Below, in pieces: positions 15,589 to 25,754 of a DNA stretch of 33,087 nucleotides. How positions within the stretch are numbered: position 1 is the first letter of the stretch; each line of letters starts with the position of its first letter. The DNA is taken from the NCBI GenBank assembly GCA_025360705.1, contig JANYBQ010000190.1:1-33087 (forward strand), read 5' to 3'. The notes beneath the pieces were generated by a model that saw nothing but the letters and a program-made list of their open reading frames with translations, made no database searches and was not told the origin of the DNA. The position numbers and the translations under genes were made by a program. Source of the DNA: Betaproteobacteria bacterium. GTDB taxonomy: Bacteria > Pseudomonadota > Gammaproteobacteria > Burkholderiales > Burkholderiaceae_C.

Positions 15589-17936
15589 CACTCTGCCCTC
15601 GCCGGTACCAGAATTTCGCGTTGCCCACTGCTGCTCATGGAGCTGACCAAGCCGGCCTTTTCCATGTCTTCCACCAGCCGTGCCGCGCGGTTGTAGCCAA
15701 TCTTGAGATGACGCTGCACCAGCGATATGCTGGCCCGGCGATTCTTGAGCACCACCTCTACCGCCTGGTCGTACATCGGGTCCTTCTCGCCGCCGTTGCT
15801 ACTGCCGTCTAACGCGCCCTCCCCTTCACCATCGGGCGTGCCACCTTCCAGTACGCCTTCGATGTAGTTGGGTTCGCCTTGCGACTTGAGAAAGTTGACC
15901 ACGCGATGCACCTCTTCATCACTCACGAACGCGCCATGTACGCGAATCGGCAGGCCGGTTCCGCTGGGCATGTACAACATGTCGCCCATACCCAGCAATG
16001 CCTCCGCGCCCATCTGGTCCAGAATGGTCCGGCTGTCGATCTTGCTGCTGACCTGGAAAGCGATGCGGGTCGGGATGTTGGCCTTGATCAAGCCGGTGAT
16101 CACGTCCACGCTGGGACGCTGCGTGGCCAGAATCAGATGGATACCGGCGGCCCGCGCCTTTTGCGCCAGACGCGCAATCAGCTCTTCTATTTTCTTGCCC
16201 ACCACCATCATGAGGTCGGCCAGCTCGTCGATCACAACCACGATGTGCGGCAACCGGTCCAGTGGCTCAGGCGCTTCCGGAGTAAGGCTGAAAGGGTTAT
16301 AGACAAACTCGCCACGCGCCTTGGCTTCGTCGATCTTGACGTTGTAGCCAGCCAAGTTGCGCACGCCCATCTTGCTCAGAAGTTTGTAGCGCCGCTCCAT
16401 CTCCCCGACACACCAGGTCAGGCCATACGCGGCCTGACGCATATCGGTTACGACGGGCGCCAGCAAGTGCGGGATACCTTCATAGACCGACATCTCAAGC
16501 ATCTTGGGGTCGATCATGAGCAGCCGTACATCGCGAGCATCGGCTTTGTACAGGAGGCTCAAAATCATCGCGTTGATGCCCACCGACTTGCCCGAGCCGG
16601 TGGTGCCCGCTACCAGCACGTGCGGCATTTTGGACAAGTCGGCCACTACCGGGTTGCCCACGATGTCTTTGCCCAGGCCCATCGTCAGCAGCGACTTGGC
16701 CTCGTGGTAGACACGTGAGCCCAGAATTTCCGAAAGTTTGATCGACTGGCGTTTGGCGTTCGGCAACTCAAGGGCCATGTAAGTTTTGCCCGGAATGGTC
16801 TCTACAACGCGGATGGATGTGAGGCTCAGGCTGCGTGCCAGATCCTTCGCCAGACCGACAATTTGGGAACCTTTGACCCCCACCGCCGGTTCGATCTCGT
16901 AACGGGTAATGACAGGGCCCGGCAGTGCCAGAATCACCCACACTTCAACGCCGAAATCCTTCAGCTTTTTCTCGATCATGCGGCTGGTCATGTCGAGCGT
17001 CTCGGCCGAAACGGTTTCCTGACGCGTTTGGGCACTGTCGAGCAAATCGACCTGCGGCAACTTGCTGTCCAACATCTCGGCAAACAAAGGCTTCTGGCGT
17101 TCCTTGGCCACCCGTTCGCTTTTGGGTACATCCAGCACAAGCGGCTCTACCAGCACAGGTGCCGTACGGTGCTCTTCAATCTCCACCCGCTCCTCGGACA
17201 CCACCTCTTCGCGTTCGCGCGCTGCTTGCTGACCCAGTGCCATGTCCTGTACCAACTCGCGTTGCTTGCGACTGGATTCGATCCAGGAGTGCAAATAAGC
17301 GCCGAGGCGCTCAGCCACGTTACCCCAGGAGAACCGGAATACCGGCGACGAGCCGGCCACTCCCACAGCGATAGCAATCAACCCCGAACCCGCAAAACCC
17401 AGCCATTTGATGCCGATTGGACCGAGTAGGGAGCCCAGCACACCGCCGCTGTCGCCCGGCAGGCGCGCTTCGAAACTGTACAGGCGGGACCACTCCAGGC
17501 TGCTGCTGGCGCACATCAATAAAACCAGGCCGCACCAAAATGCCGTGCGACCCGACAACAGCCGGTTGACGAAGGACACCGCCAGCGCCGAACGGTCCGG
17601 CACCGCCTCGTGACGCAACCAACCGGCCAGACCGGAAAGCCAGGCGCGGACCGCTGCGGCAAAACACCACCAGACCGAAAATCCGAACAGGTAATAGCTG
17701 CCGTCGGCAATCCAGGCGCCCAGTTTGCCGCCCCGGTTATGCAGCGCAGCGCCACTTCCCGAGGTGGACCAGGCCGCATCCAGCGTGGAGTAACTCAGGA
17801 TCGCCAGCAACCAAAAAAAGAGCAGCAGAGCACCTGTCAACAAGAACATCTCGACAGCGAAGCGACCGAAACCGGTTTGATGCGCGTTCGCGGCAGGACG
17901 CGGCGGGGAAATCAGGGTGTCTAGTGAGTAAGTCAT
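15588..17936 (-). CDS. ftsK: DNA translocase FtsK
   Basis: A 782-residue septal DNA pump that moves chromosome termini and activates XerCD recombination at dif. Four hydrophobic segments lie within residues 25-200, then a short charged linker (about 220-310). The motor has Walker A GTTGSGKS at 444-451, Walker [14 protein letters not shown] at 565-577 and the conserved [21 protein letters not shown] region. The C-terminal gamma winged-helix domain (about 705-782; [20 protein letters not shown]) reads the polar KOPS sequences. The start MTYSLDTLI is the only suitable one. Its transcription unit continues into lolA and rarA. Confidence 0.96.
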   Translation of the reverse strand: MTYSLDTLISPPRPAANAHQTGFGRFAVEMFLLTGALLLFFWLLAILSYSTLDAAWSTSGSGAALHNRGGKLGAWIADGSYYLFGFSVWWCFAAAVRAWLSGLAGWLRHEAVPDRSALAVSFVNRLLSGRTAFWCGLVLLMCASSSLEWSRLYSFEARLPGDSGGVLGSLLGPIGIKWLGFAGSGLIAIAVGVAGSSPVFRFSWGNVAERLGAYLHSWIESSRKQRELVQDMALGQQAAREREEVVSEERVEIEEHRTAPVLVEPLVLDVPKSERVAKERQKPLFAEMLDSKLPQVDLLDSAQTRQETVSAETLDMTSRMIEKKLKDFGVEVWVILALPGPVITRYEIEPAVGVKGSQIVGLAKDLARSLSLTSIRVVETIPGKTYMALELPNAKRQSIKLSEILGSRVYHEAKSLLTMGLGKDIVGNPVVADLSKMPHVLVAGTTGSGKSVGINAMILSLLYKADARDVRLLMIDPKMLEMSVYEGIPHLLAPVVTDMRQAAYGLTWCVGEMERRYKLLSKMGVRNLAGYNVKIDEAKARGEFVYNPFSLTPEAPEPLDRLPHIVVVIDELADLMMVVGKKIEELIARLAQKARAAGIHLILATQRPSVDVITGLIKANIPTRIAFQVSSKIDSRTILDQMGAEALLGMGDMLYMPSGTGLPIRVHGAFVSDEEVHRVVNFLKSQGEPNYIEGVLEGGTPDGEGEGALDGSSNGGEKDPMYDQAVEVVLKNRRASISLVQRHLKIGYNRAARLVEDMEKAGLVSSMSSSGQREILVPARAE

Positions 17937-17994
17937 GCAGCAGCGGTTTTACGTCCAAGCTTAACCCAGCCCGGAGCCTCCGCCCGCGATGCGC

Positions 17995-18669
17995 TCAGCG
18001 CGATTGGAGGCGCCGTTCCTTGACCAGCAAGCTACCGTCTTCGCGGGCTTCGATGAAGCCTTGTTCCTCGAAGTCCTTCATGACCCGGCTCACCATTTCT
18101 CGCGAAGCTCCCACCATTTTTGCGATGTCCTGGCGCGAAATCTTGTCGCGAATGATGCGGATGTTGTCCGCATCGGGCGGAGCGCTGTCGAGCAGCACAT
18201 TGGCCACACGGCCATAGACATTCATCAACGCGAGTGACTCGATCTTGCGATCCGCGCTGCGCAAACGTTGTACCAATCCTTTCATGACCGCCGCCACGGT
18301 GGAGCTGTTCTCCAGCAAACAGCGATTGAAATCGTCGCCGCCCAATATCAGCGCGTCGGTCTGGACTTCAGCCTCGACAGTCGCTGAATGCGGCTCATGG
18401 TCGATCAGGCTCATTTCCCCCACATAGTCGCCCGGATGCATGGTGGCGAGTATTACCTCGCGGTCCCGGCGGTCCGTTACGACGACGCGCGCACGCCCAG
18501 CCAGGATAATAAAAAGCGCTTCGCACTTCTTTCCCTGCTCGACGATGAACTCTCCGCGCTTGAAGCGCCGCTTGCCAACCGCGCCGGCCAGCGACTCCGC
18601 CTGCGCAGGTGTAAGCATCGCGAACAAGGGCACGCGGCGAATCAGATCAAGATTGGTCAACATCGACAT
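17995..18669 (-). CDS. Crp/Fnr-family transcriptional regulator
   Basis: A 224-residue regulator with an N-terminal cyclic-nucleotide-binding-type beta-roll (about 20-120; FKRGEFIVEQGKKCEALFII, PGDYVGEMSLIDHEPHSATV), a long dimerisation helix and a C-terminal winged helix with RQDIAKMVGASREMVSRVMK. There are no N-terminal Cys residues for an Fe-S cluster, so it is not Fnr. The CRP phosphate-binding Arg (E. coli R82 in ERSAW) is His here (PHSA), so cAMP binding is doubtful. The recognition helix keeps the R-E-x-x-x-R pattern of CRP, suggesting TGTGA-like half sites. It lies 58 bases upstream of ftsK on the same strand and divergent from trxB. What it regulates is not evident. Confidence 0.88.
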   Translation of the reverse strand: MSMLTNLDLIRRVPLFAMLTPAQAESLAGAVGKRRFKRGEFIVEQGKKCEALFIILAGRARVVVTDRRDREVILATMHPGDYVGEMSLIDHEPHSATVEAEVQTDALILGGDDFNRCLLENSSTVAAVMKGLVQRLRSADRKIESLALMNVYGRVANVLLDSAPPDADNIRIIRDKISRQDIAKMVGASREMVSRVMKDFEEQGFIEAREDGSLLVKERRLQSR

Positions 18670-18739
18670 CCGACGATCCTTTAAAACAAAGTTCGCTTCT
18701 TACAATCGGGGCACGCGTCAAGCAAGCCATTGCGAGTGA

Positions 18740-19765
<1,026 letters not shown>

Positions 19766-19787
19766 ACGCCAGCCGGACTGCAACAGT

Positions 19788-19793
19788 TATAAT
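19788..19793 (+). promoter_or_regulatory. Consensus -10 box for rpmB-rpmG
   Basis: A perfect TATAAT lies 22 bases after the trxB stop and 138 bases before the rpmB ATG. The nearest -35-like hexamer, TTGAAC at 19762-19767, is 20 bases away, longer than ideal. If used, the mRNA would have a leader of about 130 nucleotides. Confidence 0.45.
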
Positions 19794-19807
19794 CCGAGGC
19801 TTTACCA

Positions 19808-19829
19808 AAATTTCCTGCTTGGGGAATTT
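19808..19829 (+). repeat. Hairpin in the predicted rpmB leader
   Basis: AAATTTCCT and GGGGAATTT can pair over nine positions (two of them G-U) around a GCTT tetraloop. No T-run follows, so it is not a normal terminator for trxB. It would sit about 10 nucleotides into the predicted rpmB-rpmG leader and could be a protein-binding or stability element. Confidence 0.35.
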
Positions 19830-19931
19830 GGCGAAATCGAAATACCGCCATTGCAATATGTGGCGAGGTGCGGCGAAAGCTGTTAACGAATACGTGACGA
19901 ACCAGTCGTTGCGCAAGATGGAGTGTCCAAA

Positions 19932-20165
19932 ATGGCACGCGTATGTGAAGTTACGGGCAAGGGCCCGATGGTGGGGAACAATGTTTCCCACGCTAACAAT
20001 AGAACCAAACGCCGGTTTCTTCCCAACCTGCAATACCGTCGTTTCTGGCTTGAAACCGAAAATCGCTGGGTTCGCCTTCGAGTTTCCAGCGCCGCACTTA
20101 GACTGATCGACAAAAATGGCATTGAATCGGTACTGGCAGACCTGCGGGCTCGGGGTCAAGCGTAA
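19932..20165 (+). CDS. rpmB: 50S ribosomal protein L28
   Basis: A 77-residue basic ribosomal protein with the complete L28 sequence pattern: [20 protein letters not shown], then [18 protein letters not shown], and a C-terminal [19 protein letters not shown]. It binds 23S rRNA in the large subunit. The ATG at 19932 has GGAG eight bases upstream and gives the standard start; an in-frame GTG three codons earlier is not needed. The gene is followed 22 bases later by rpmG, the usual L28-L33 pair. Confidence 0.97.
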   Translation: MARVCEVTGKGPMVGNNVSHANNRTKRRFLPNLQYRRFWLETENRWVRLRVSSAALRLIDKNGIESVLADLRARGQA

Positions 20166-20187
20166 GCGTTGAAGAAGGAGAAAAATT

Positions 20188-20358
20188 ATGGCAACCAAAG
20201 GCTCACGCGAGAAAATCAAGCTGGAATCCACGGCTGGTACCGGGCATTTTTATACCACCAGCAAGAACAAGAAAACCATGCCGGAAAAAATGCTGATCAA
20301 GAAATTCGATCCCAAGGCACGCAAGCACGTGGACTACAAGGAAATCAAGCTGAAGTAA
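20188..20358 (+). CDS. rpmG: 50S ribosomal protein L33
   Basis: A 56-residue protein, [20 protein letters not shown] onward, ending [17 protein letters not shown]. It is the zinc-free (C-minus) form of L33, without Cys pairs. A strong GAAGGAG precedes the ATG at 20188. It forms an operon with rpmB, and an intrinsic terminator begins 18 bases after the stop. Confidence 0.97.
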   Translation: MATKGSREKIKLESTAGTGHFYTTSKNKKTMPEKMLIKKFDPKARKHVDYKEIKLK

Positions 20359-20376
20359 CCGGCTCTCATACTGTTG

Positions 20377-20405
20377 AATAAAGCCCGGCTTGTCCGGGCT
20401 TTATT
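20377..20405 (+). terminator. Intrinsic terminator of rpmB-rpmG
   Basis: A perfect 12-bp stem, AATAAAGCCCGG paired with CCGGGCTTTATT, closes a CTTGT loop. The A-rich left arm and T-rich right arm (CTTTATTAT) fit a rho-independent terminator for the plus-strand rpmBG transcript. Confidence 0.8.
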
Positions 20406-20412
20406 ATGCACC

Positions 20413-20441
20413 AAAAATAAAACCCGGACAAGCCGGGCTTT
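20413..20441 (-). terminator. Intrinsic terminator of the desaturase gene
   Basis: Read on the minus strand, AAAGCCCGG and CCGGGTTTT pair around CTTGT, with one G-U wobble that exists only on this strand, and the tract ATTTTT follows. That fits termination of the minus-strand desaturase mRNA, whose stop is 29 bases upstream. The element is nearly the reverse complement of the rpmG terminator at 20377-20405. Confidence 0.75.
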
Positions 20442-20470
20442 TAAACCAATGGGAGTGGCCCGAAAACCAC

Positions 20471-21685
20471 TTATGAGTGGGCTGCCCGCAACTTCAGCGA
20501 GAACTCGCGCAGCGCGGATATTCCGCTATCTTCCGCACGGCGACACCAAGCCTGAAGGTCGCTCGCCAATTGCTCGCGCGAGTGGGATGTGTTAAGCCAC
20601 AACTGGCGCAACTCTTCGCGCATCGTCACCATTTTGTCCAACACCGGATGCGCAGCCCGCGCCTGGGCAAGTTTTGATACCGCCGTCACTGGCACTTTAT
20701 CGGCATCGCGATGCAGCCAGCGTCTGGCAGCCTCCAATACCGCTACGTCACCACGCCGGGCCTTCAACGTCGCGATTTCCGCCTTGCATGCCCGGCGCAT
20801 GTCCTTGGCGTAACCGGCCATGACTTCATAACGATTGGCGATCAGTGCCTCCAAGGTTTTTTCATCCGCAACCGGTCTGATATTTCCCAACTGCAATTTC
20901 GGTGGCGTCTTTTTCACCCGGGCCAAACCAACTTTTTCCAGAAGACTGATGTAAACCCAACCGATGTCGAACTCATAGGGCTTGACCGAAAACTTCGCAG
21001 AGGTCGGATATGTGTGGTGATTGTTATGCAACTCTTCGCCTCCAATCAGTATGCCCCATGGAACGATATTGGTGCTGGCGTCGGGTGCTTCAAAATTACG
21101 ATAGCCCCAATAGTGGCCGATGCCGTTGACCACACCGGCAGCAGTGACCGGTATCCAGACCATCTGCACCGCCCAGACCGCGAGACCAAGCGCGCCAAAA
21201 AGGGCCAGGTCCAAAATCATCATCAGGCCCACGCCCTGCCAGCTATAGCGCGAATAAACGTTGCGCTCAATCCAGTCGTTCGGGCAACCTTGGCTGTATT
21301 TGCTCAAGGTTTCCTGATTCTTGGATTCGGCGCGGTACAACTCGGCGCCTTGCCAAAAGACTTTCTTGATGCCATGGGCAACCGGACTGTGCGGATCGTC
21401 TATGGTTTCGCACTTGGCGTGATGCTTGCGGTGAATCGAGACCCATTCCCTGGTGACTTGTCCCGTGCCAACCCACAGCCAGAACCGGAAAAAGTGCGCC
21501 GGGATCGCGTGCAGGTCCATCGCGCGATGGGCTTGGTGGCGGTGCAGATATATGGTGACACTGGCAATCGTGACGTGCGTGGTGAGCAACGTATACAGCA
21601 CGACCTGCCACCATGACAAGTCCCAAAACCCATGCGACAACCACTCAACGGTCGCATTTAAAACTGCCCAGTCGGGTAATACCAT
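20471..21685 (-). CDS. Fatty-acid (acyl-CoA/acyl-lipid) desaturase
   Basis: A 404-residue membrane di-iron desaturase. The three His boxes are HRHQAH (48-53), HRKHH (85-89) and HNNHH (220-224), in the spacing of delta-9 type desaturases, with hydrophobic segments at about 22-46, 62-78 and 150-190. It is predicted to introduce a double bond into saturated acyl chains, so adjusting membrane fluidity. The C-terminal part (about 260-404) is a long charged, helical extension without His boxes. The start ATG at 21685 is the natural one. The gene converges on rpmG with a terminator between them. The 143-base gap upstream (21686-21828) shows no gene and no convincing promoter. Confidence 0.88.
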   Translation of the reverse strand: MVLPDWAVLNATVEWLSHGFWDLSWWQVVLYTLLTTHVTIASVTIYLHRHQAHRAMDLHAIPAHFFRFWLWVGTGQVTREWVSIHRKHHAKCETIDDPHSPVAHGIKKVFWQGAELYRAESKNQETLSKYSQGCPNDWIERNVYSRYSWQGVGLMMILDLALFGALGLAVWAVQMVWIPVTAAGVVNGIGHYWGYRNFEAPDASTNIVPWGILIGGEELHNNHHTYPTSAKFSVKPYEFDIGWVYISLLEKVGLARVKKTPPKLQLGNIRPVADEKTLEALIANRYEVMAGYAKDMRRACKAEIATLKARRGDVAVLEAARRWLHRDADKVPVTAVSKLAQARAAHPVLDKMVTMREELRQLWLNTSHSREQLASDLQAWCRRAEDSGISALREFSLKLRAAHS

Positions 21686-21828
21686 ATTTATGAAATCTCT
21701 GAAAAAGTACTCTGTAAATTCAGACTAGTCGTCAGCCACAAAAGAGGGGATATTCTAATGCCGCGTAGCAAGTTTGACCGGTTCAAAAGCTCGCAAAGCG
21801 TAAAAGTTAACAAATATGCGTCAAAGAC

Positions 21829-23100
21829 CTATTTCTTCTGCCAAATTGCAGCAAAAAAACCATCTGTGTTATGTATGTGGGGCCATGTCCTGAAGTATTT
21901 AAGGCCATTTAAACCCCCGCTACATAGGCTGGACGCTCTTTCTACCTTTAAGTTGGTCATGATTTCTCCAGCGTCAAGGGGGCAAAAATCGACATTCAAT
22001 TCAGAAAAAGACTGCGCGATGGCCTCGTTTTCCTGTGGCAGCAAACTGCAGGTGGCATAAACCAGCCGCCCGCCCGGTTTCAGTAGCCGGGATGCGCTTT
22101 TCAGAATAGCCGCTTGCTTGAGCGACATTTCGTTAACCGAATTCATGTTTTGGCGCCATTTGAGGTCTGGATTGCGCCGCAATGTGCCTAGCCCGGAACA
22201 CGGAGCATCGACAAGCACGCGATCGATCTTTCCCGCAAGCCGCTTGATGCGTTCGTCGCGCTCATGGGCGATCGCTACCGGATGCACATTGGATAGCCCG
22301 CTACGCGCCTGCCGGGGCTTGAAGGCCGCCAGACGATGCGCAGATGTATCGAACGCATACAGGCGACCGGTACTGCGCATGCTTGCACCCAAAGCCAGGG
22401 TCTTGCCACCTGCGCCAGCACAAAAATCCACCACCATCTCGCCACGCCCGGCGTCTACCAGCATCGCCAGCAATTGCGATCCTTCATCCTGAACCTCGAA
22501 TGCGCCTCGCGTGAACGCGGCCATCTTGTCCACGGCCGGTTTGCCGGCGATACGCAGGCCCCATGGCGAGTAAGGCGTAGGCACGGCCTTGATGCCAGCC
22601 TGCGCAAGTTCTTTTTGCACTTCCGCGCGTTTGGATGTAAACGCATTGACGCGCAAATCCAGACCGGCGCCAAAATTCAGGCTCTCGACCAGCGGCCAGA
22701 AGCCAGCGCCAAGCTGGTCCTTGAGCGGCTGCACCAACCACTCGGGCAAGTTGTGGCGATGGCGTTCCATCAGATCGGCCAGATTGATTTTCTCGCACTG
22801 ATCGAGCCAGTTCTTTTCCTGCTCGCTCAAAGCGCTGCGCAAAAAATCCCCGGGACCATGAAACCCCAGAATCGCCAGGCGCCGCTCTTTAGGGCCACTG
22901 CCTGACGGTGCGCAATGGTCGAACAACAGCTTTTTGCGCAGAACCGTATAAACGGTCTCGGCCAGCGTGGCGCGTTCGCGCGGTCCCAGGCTGCGGTGAT
23001 CGCGAAAAAATCGCGACACGATGGCGTCCGCGGGATGGTCGAATTTGAGAGTGAGCCGTATCAGTTCAGAACAGGCTTCAAGCAAGGCGTTAGGATGCAT
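21829..23100 (-). CDS. RsmB/NOP2-family RNA (cytosine-5) methyltransferase
   Basis: A 423-residue SAM-dependent methyltransferase. An N-terminal NusB-like helical region (about 1-135) is followed by the Rossmann-type catalytic domain with the SAM-binding VVDFCAGAGGKTLAL (223-237), DAPCSGLGTLRRNPDLKW (298-315, C301) and YATCSLLPQENE (348-359, C351). The two Cys residues serve as nucleophile and release group in m5C formation. E. coli RsmB modifies C967 of 16S rRNA; this protein belongs to the same family but could have a different target nucleotide. Ends with WPHIHNTDGFFAAIW, the usual C-terminus. Gene order rsmB-like after purN on the same strand suggests possible co-transcription across a 141-base gap. 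Confidence 0.88.
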   Translation of the reverse strand: MHPNALLEACSELIRLTLKFDHPADAIVSRFFRDHRSLGPRERATLAETVYTVLRKKLLFDHCAPSGSGPKERRLAILGFHGPGDFLRSALSEQEKNWLDQCEKINLADLMERHRHNLPEWLVQPLKDQLGAGFWPLVESLNFGAGLDLRVNAFTSKRAEVQKELAQAGIKAVPTPYSPWGLRIAGKPAVDKMAAFTRGAFEVQDEGSQLLAMLVDAGRGEMVVDFCAGAGGKTLALGASMRSTGRLYAFDTSAHRLAAFKPRQARSGLSNVHPVAIAHERDERIKRLAGKIDRVLVDAPCSGLGTLRRNPDLKWRQNMNSVNEMSLKQAAILKSASRLLKPGGRLVYATCSLLPQENEAIAQSFSELNVDFCPLDAGEIMTNLKVERASSLCSGGLNGLKYFRTWPHIHNTDGFFAAIWQKK

Positions 23101-23241
23101 TCAAAAGGATTGTCCCATGACGGACGTATCGCTTGCGCCTTTGATCCAGACCCTCAAAGGCTAAGTACCGCCGCTTCCATGGATGCGCTTTTCAGGGATC
23201 TGCGCCAATCGCTTTACCCTGGGTTTAGCCGAAAATTTGCG

Positions 23242-23835
23242 CTACGGCTTTTGTAGCAATTTTGCGATCGCTGCAGGGTAAATCAAGTGTTCCTGTGTAA
23301 GTACGCGCGCTGCCAGTGCCGCCGCCGTGTCACCGGGCAGCACCGGTACGACGGCTTGCGCCAGGATCGGACCATGGTCCAGTTCGGCAGTCACTTGATG
23401 CACCGTCGCACCGGCGAATTTGCAGCCTGCGTCCAGCGCCCGCTGATGCGTATGCAACCCTGGAAAAGCCGGCAACAACGAAGGATGGATATTGACCAGC
23501 CGTCCGGTGTAACGCGCCACAAACCCCGGTGTGAGAATACGCATGAAGCCCGCCAGCGCTACAAGAACGCCGTGCCCCGGATAACGATACCCATCAATAA
23601 TTTCTGACAGCGTCGTATCGAAGTTTTCCCGTGTCGCAAAAGCCTTGTGGTCAAGCACATGGGTTGCAATATCGTGCTGTCCCGCAAAAGCAAGCCCTTG
23701 CGCCTGGGCCTTGTTACTGACAACGGCCGCGACGCGCGCGCCGAACCGCTGCTGCCAGGCATCCTGCTGCGATGCTCGGACAATGGCTACCATATTTGAG
23801 CCGCCGCCAGAGATCAAAATGACAATGTTTTTCAT
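23242..23835 (-). CDS. purN: Phosphoribosylglycinamide formyltransferase (GART)
   Basis: A 197-residue enzyme of purine synthesis that transfers a formyl group from 10-formyltetrahydrofolate to GAR. The phosphate-binding loop is ISGGGSNM at 8-15 (more often G-R-G-S), the catalytic residues are N115 and H117 in [12 protein letters not shown] and D153 in ELDHGPIL. The start at 23835 gives [10 protein letters not shown], as in most homologues; an open extension of 94 codons upstream lies antisense to yceH and is not real. The start codon is only 12 bases from that of the divergent yceH. No gene is apparent in the 141 bases between this gene and the methyltransferase. Confidence 0.94.
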   Translation of the reverse strand: MKNIVILISGGGSNMVAIVRASQQDAWQQRFGARVAAVVSNKAQAQGLAFAGQHDIATHVLDHKAFATRENFDTTLSEIIDGYRYPGHGVLVALAGFMRILTPGFVARYTGRLVNIHPSLLPAFPGLHTHQRALDAGCKFAGATVHQVTAELDHGPILAQAVVPVLPGDTAAALAARVLTQEHLIYPAAIAKLLQKP

Positions 23836-23847
23836 ACCCGCCAAATT

Positions 23848-24513
23848 ATGACTTTGACCTTTACCGAGGCCCGCGTCCTCGGCACCTTGATGGAAAAGGC
23901 ACGCACGGTGCCTGACAGCTACCCCTTGACGCTCAACACCTTGCTGCTGGGCTGCAACCAGAAGACCTGCCGTGAACGGTTCCCGGAGCTTGGCGAAGCG
24001 GAAATCGCGGTCGCGCTGGATAACCTGAAAGCCGCCGGACTCGTACGCGAAAGCAGCGCGGGACGCACCACGCGTTACGAACACAACTTCCAGCGCACGA
24101 TGGGCGTGCCCGAACAATCGTCCGTGCTGCTGGGGATTCTGATGTTGCGTGGTCCCCAGACCGCCGGGGAACTACGGCTCAATTCCGACCGATGGTACAA
24201 ATTCGCGGACATTTCATCGGTCGAAGGATTTCTGGAAGAGCTTCAAGACCGCTCCGATGAGAAGGGTGGCCCGCTGGTGGTCAAGCTGGAGCGTGCCGGC
24301 GGCGCACGCGAGCAACGCTGGGCGCATCTGTTATGCGGCCCAGTAGTGGCGGCCAAGCACACCGGGGCGAACTATCCCGGCTCATTCAGCGACCCTGCGG
24401 CCCACAACAACACCCAACGGATCGAACAACTTGAAACCGAGGTTGCGCAGCTACGCGCCACAGTGCAAAGGCTGTGCGCCGAATTTGGCTTGTCGCCACC
24501 CGGACAGACATAA
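23848..24513 (+). CDS. YceH family protein (DUF480)
   Basis: A 221-residue soluble protein made of two winged-helix domains: the first begins [23 protein letters not shown] and contains GCNQKT, the second begins [22 protein letters not shown]-terminal coiled coil follows ([19 protein letters not shown]). The family has unknown function; the tandem winged helices suggest nucleic-acid or protein binding. The usual CNQKSxRxPVxxL motif is altered here to [13 protein letters not shown]. The ATG at 23848 matches family starts but lacks a Shine-Dalgarno sequence, and the purN start is 12 bases away on the other strand. An acyl-CoA dehydrogenase gene starts 44 bases downstream. Confidence 0.88.
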   Translation: MTLTFTEARVLGTLMEKARTVPDSYPLTLNTLLLGCNQKTCRERFPELGEAEIAVALDNLKAAGLVRESSAGRTTRYEHNFQRTMGVPEQSSVLLGILMLRGPQTAGELRLNSDRWYKFADISSVEGFLEELQDRSDEKGGPLVVKLERAGGAREQRWAHLLCGPVVAAKHTGANYPGSFSDPAAHNNTQRIEQLETEVAQLRATVQRLCAEFGLSPPGQT

Positions 24514-24557
24514 TCAAACGACCGTGCGAAAAATACGATGCAACCGGAGAGACATCC

Positions 24558-25736
24558 ATGGATTTGGCATTTACCCCTGAAGAGCAGAAGTTCCGCGAAG
24601 ACATCCGAGCCTGGGTAGCCGCCAATCTGCCCAAGGAAATATCTCAAAAAGTCTTCAACGCCCTGCACTTAAGCCGTCACGATATGCAGCGCTGGGCCAA
24701 AATTCTGGGCCGGCAAGGCTGGCTGGGTCACGCTTGGCCCAAGCAATTTGGCGGTCCGGGCTGGAATTCGATTCAGAAGCATCTTTTCGAAGAAGAGTGT
24801 GCGCTGGCTGGCGCCCCACGCGTGGTTCCGTTTGGACCGGTGATGGTGGCGCCGGTGATCATGGCTTTTGGCAACGTGGAACAACAACAGCGCTTCCTGC
24901 CCGGAATCGCCAGCGGCGAGGTGTGGTGGAGCCAGGGCTACAGCGAGCCCGGCGCCGGCTCCGACCTCGCGTCGCTCAAGACCAGGGCCGAACGCCAGGG
25001 GGACAAGTACATCGTCAATGGGCAGAAAACCTGGACAACGTTGGGTCAGTATGGCGAATGGATATTCTGTCTGGTCCGCACCGGCACCGAAGGCAAGCCC
25101 CAAACCGGTATCAGCTTTTTGCTGATAGACATGAAATCTCCCGGTGTCTCGGTACGCCCGATTGTGTTGATGGATGGCAGCGTCGAGGTCAACGAGGTAT
25201 TTTTCGACAAGGTGGAAGTTCCCGCCAACAACCTCATCGGCGAGGAAAACAAAGGCTGGACCTATGCCAAACACCTGCTCAGCCACGAGCGCACCAACAT
25301 CGCCGACGTGAACCGAGCCAAACGCGAACTGGAGCGGCTCAAACGCATCGCCAAAGAAGAAGCTGTCTACAACGATCTTCGTTTCCGCGACGAAATCGCG
25401 AAACTCGAGGTCGACATAGTCGCGCTGGAAATGCTGGTTCTGCGCGTACTTGCGGCCGAAAAATCAGGCAAGCAGTCGCTGGATATCGCTGGCCTGCTGA
25501 AGATTCGCGGCAGCGAGATCCAGCAACGCTACAGTGAACTCATGATGCTGGCGGCGGGACCGTACGCTTTGCCGCTGATCCGCGAGGCCATGGAAGCCGG
25601 TTGGCAAGGCGACGCGGTAGGCGCCTTACATTGCGCGCCGCTTGCATCGGCCTACCTCAACATGCGCAAGACCACCATCTACGGCGGATCGAACGAAGTT
25701 CAAAGGAACATCGTTTCGCAAGTCGTGCTGGGCTAA
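24558..25736 (+). CDS. Acyl-CoA dehydrogenase, larger subunit of a pair
   Basis: A 392-residue FAD enzyme of acyl-CoA alpha,beta-oxidation. It has the FAD/substrate-binding YSEPGAGSDLASLKTRA (128-144), NGQKTWTTLGQYGEWIF and the C-terminal YGGSNEVQRNIVSQVVLG. The position of the catalytic Glu of short/medium-chain enzymes (Y-E-G-T) is Gly here; E244 in LLSHERTNIAD lies where isovaleryl- and long-chain-type enzymes have theirs. Start ATG at 24558 has GGAGAG upstream. With the next gene, 18 bases away, it looks like a two-gene, possibly heteromeric dehydrogenase such as the pimeloyl-CoA or steroid side-chain type. Substrate unknown. Confidence 0.85.
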   Translation: MDLAFTPEEQKFREDIRAWVAANLPKEISQKVFNALHLSRHDMQRWAKILGRQGWLGHAWPKQFGGPGWNSIQKHLFEEECALAGAPRVVPFGPVMVAPVIMAFGNVEQQQRFLPGIASGEVWWSQGYSEPGAGSDLASLKTRAERQGDKYIVNGQKTWTTLGQYGEWIFCLVRTGTEGKPQTGISFLLIDMKSPGVSVRPIVLMDGSVEVNEVFFDKVEVPANNLIGEENKGWTYAKHLLSHERTNIADVNRAKRELERLKRIAKEEAVYNDLRFRDEIAKLEVDIVALEMLVLRVLAAEKSGKQSLDIAGLLKIRGSEIQQRYSELMMLAAGPYALPLIREAMEAGWQGDAVGALHCAPLASAYLNMRKTTIYGGSNEVQRNIVSQVVLG

Positions 25737-25754
25737 CACAAGAGGTGACACAAA

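Noticed and set aside
23101-23241. Short plus-strand frames (for example starting at 23117 and 23179) in the methyltransferase-purN gap
   Set aside because: Fifteen to about 25 codons, no ribosome binding site, no similarity; treated as non-coding.
23836-24117. 94-codon N-terminal extension of purN
   Set aside because: It is antisense to yceH and unlike any purN N-terminus; the ATG at 23835 is standard.
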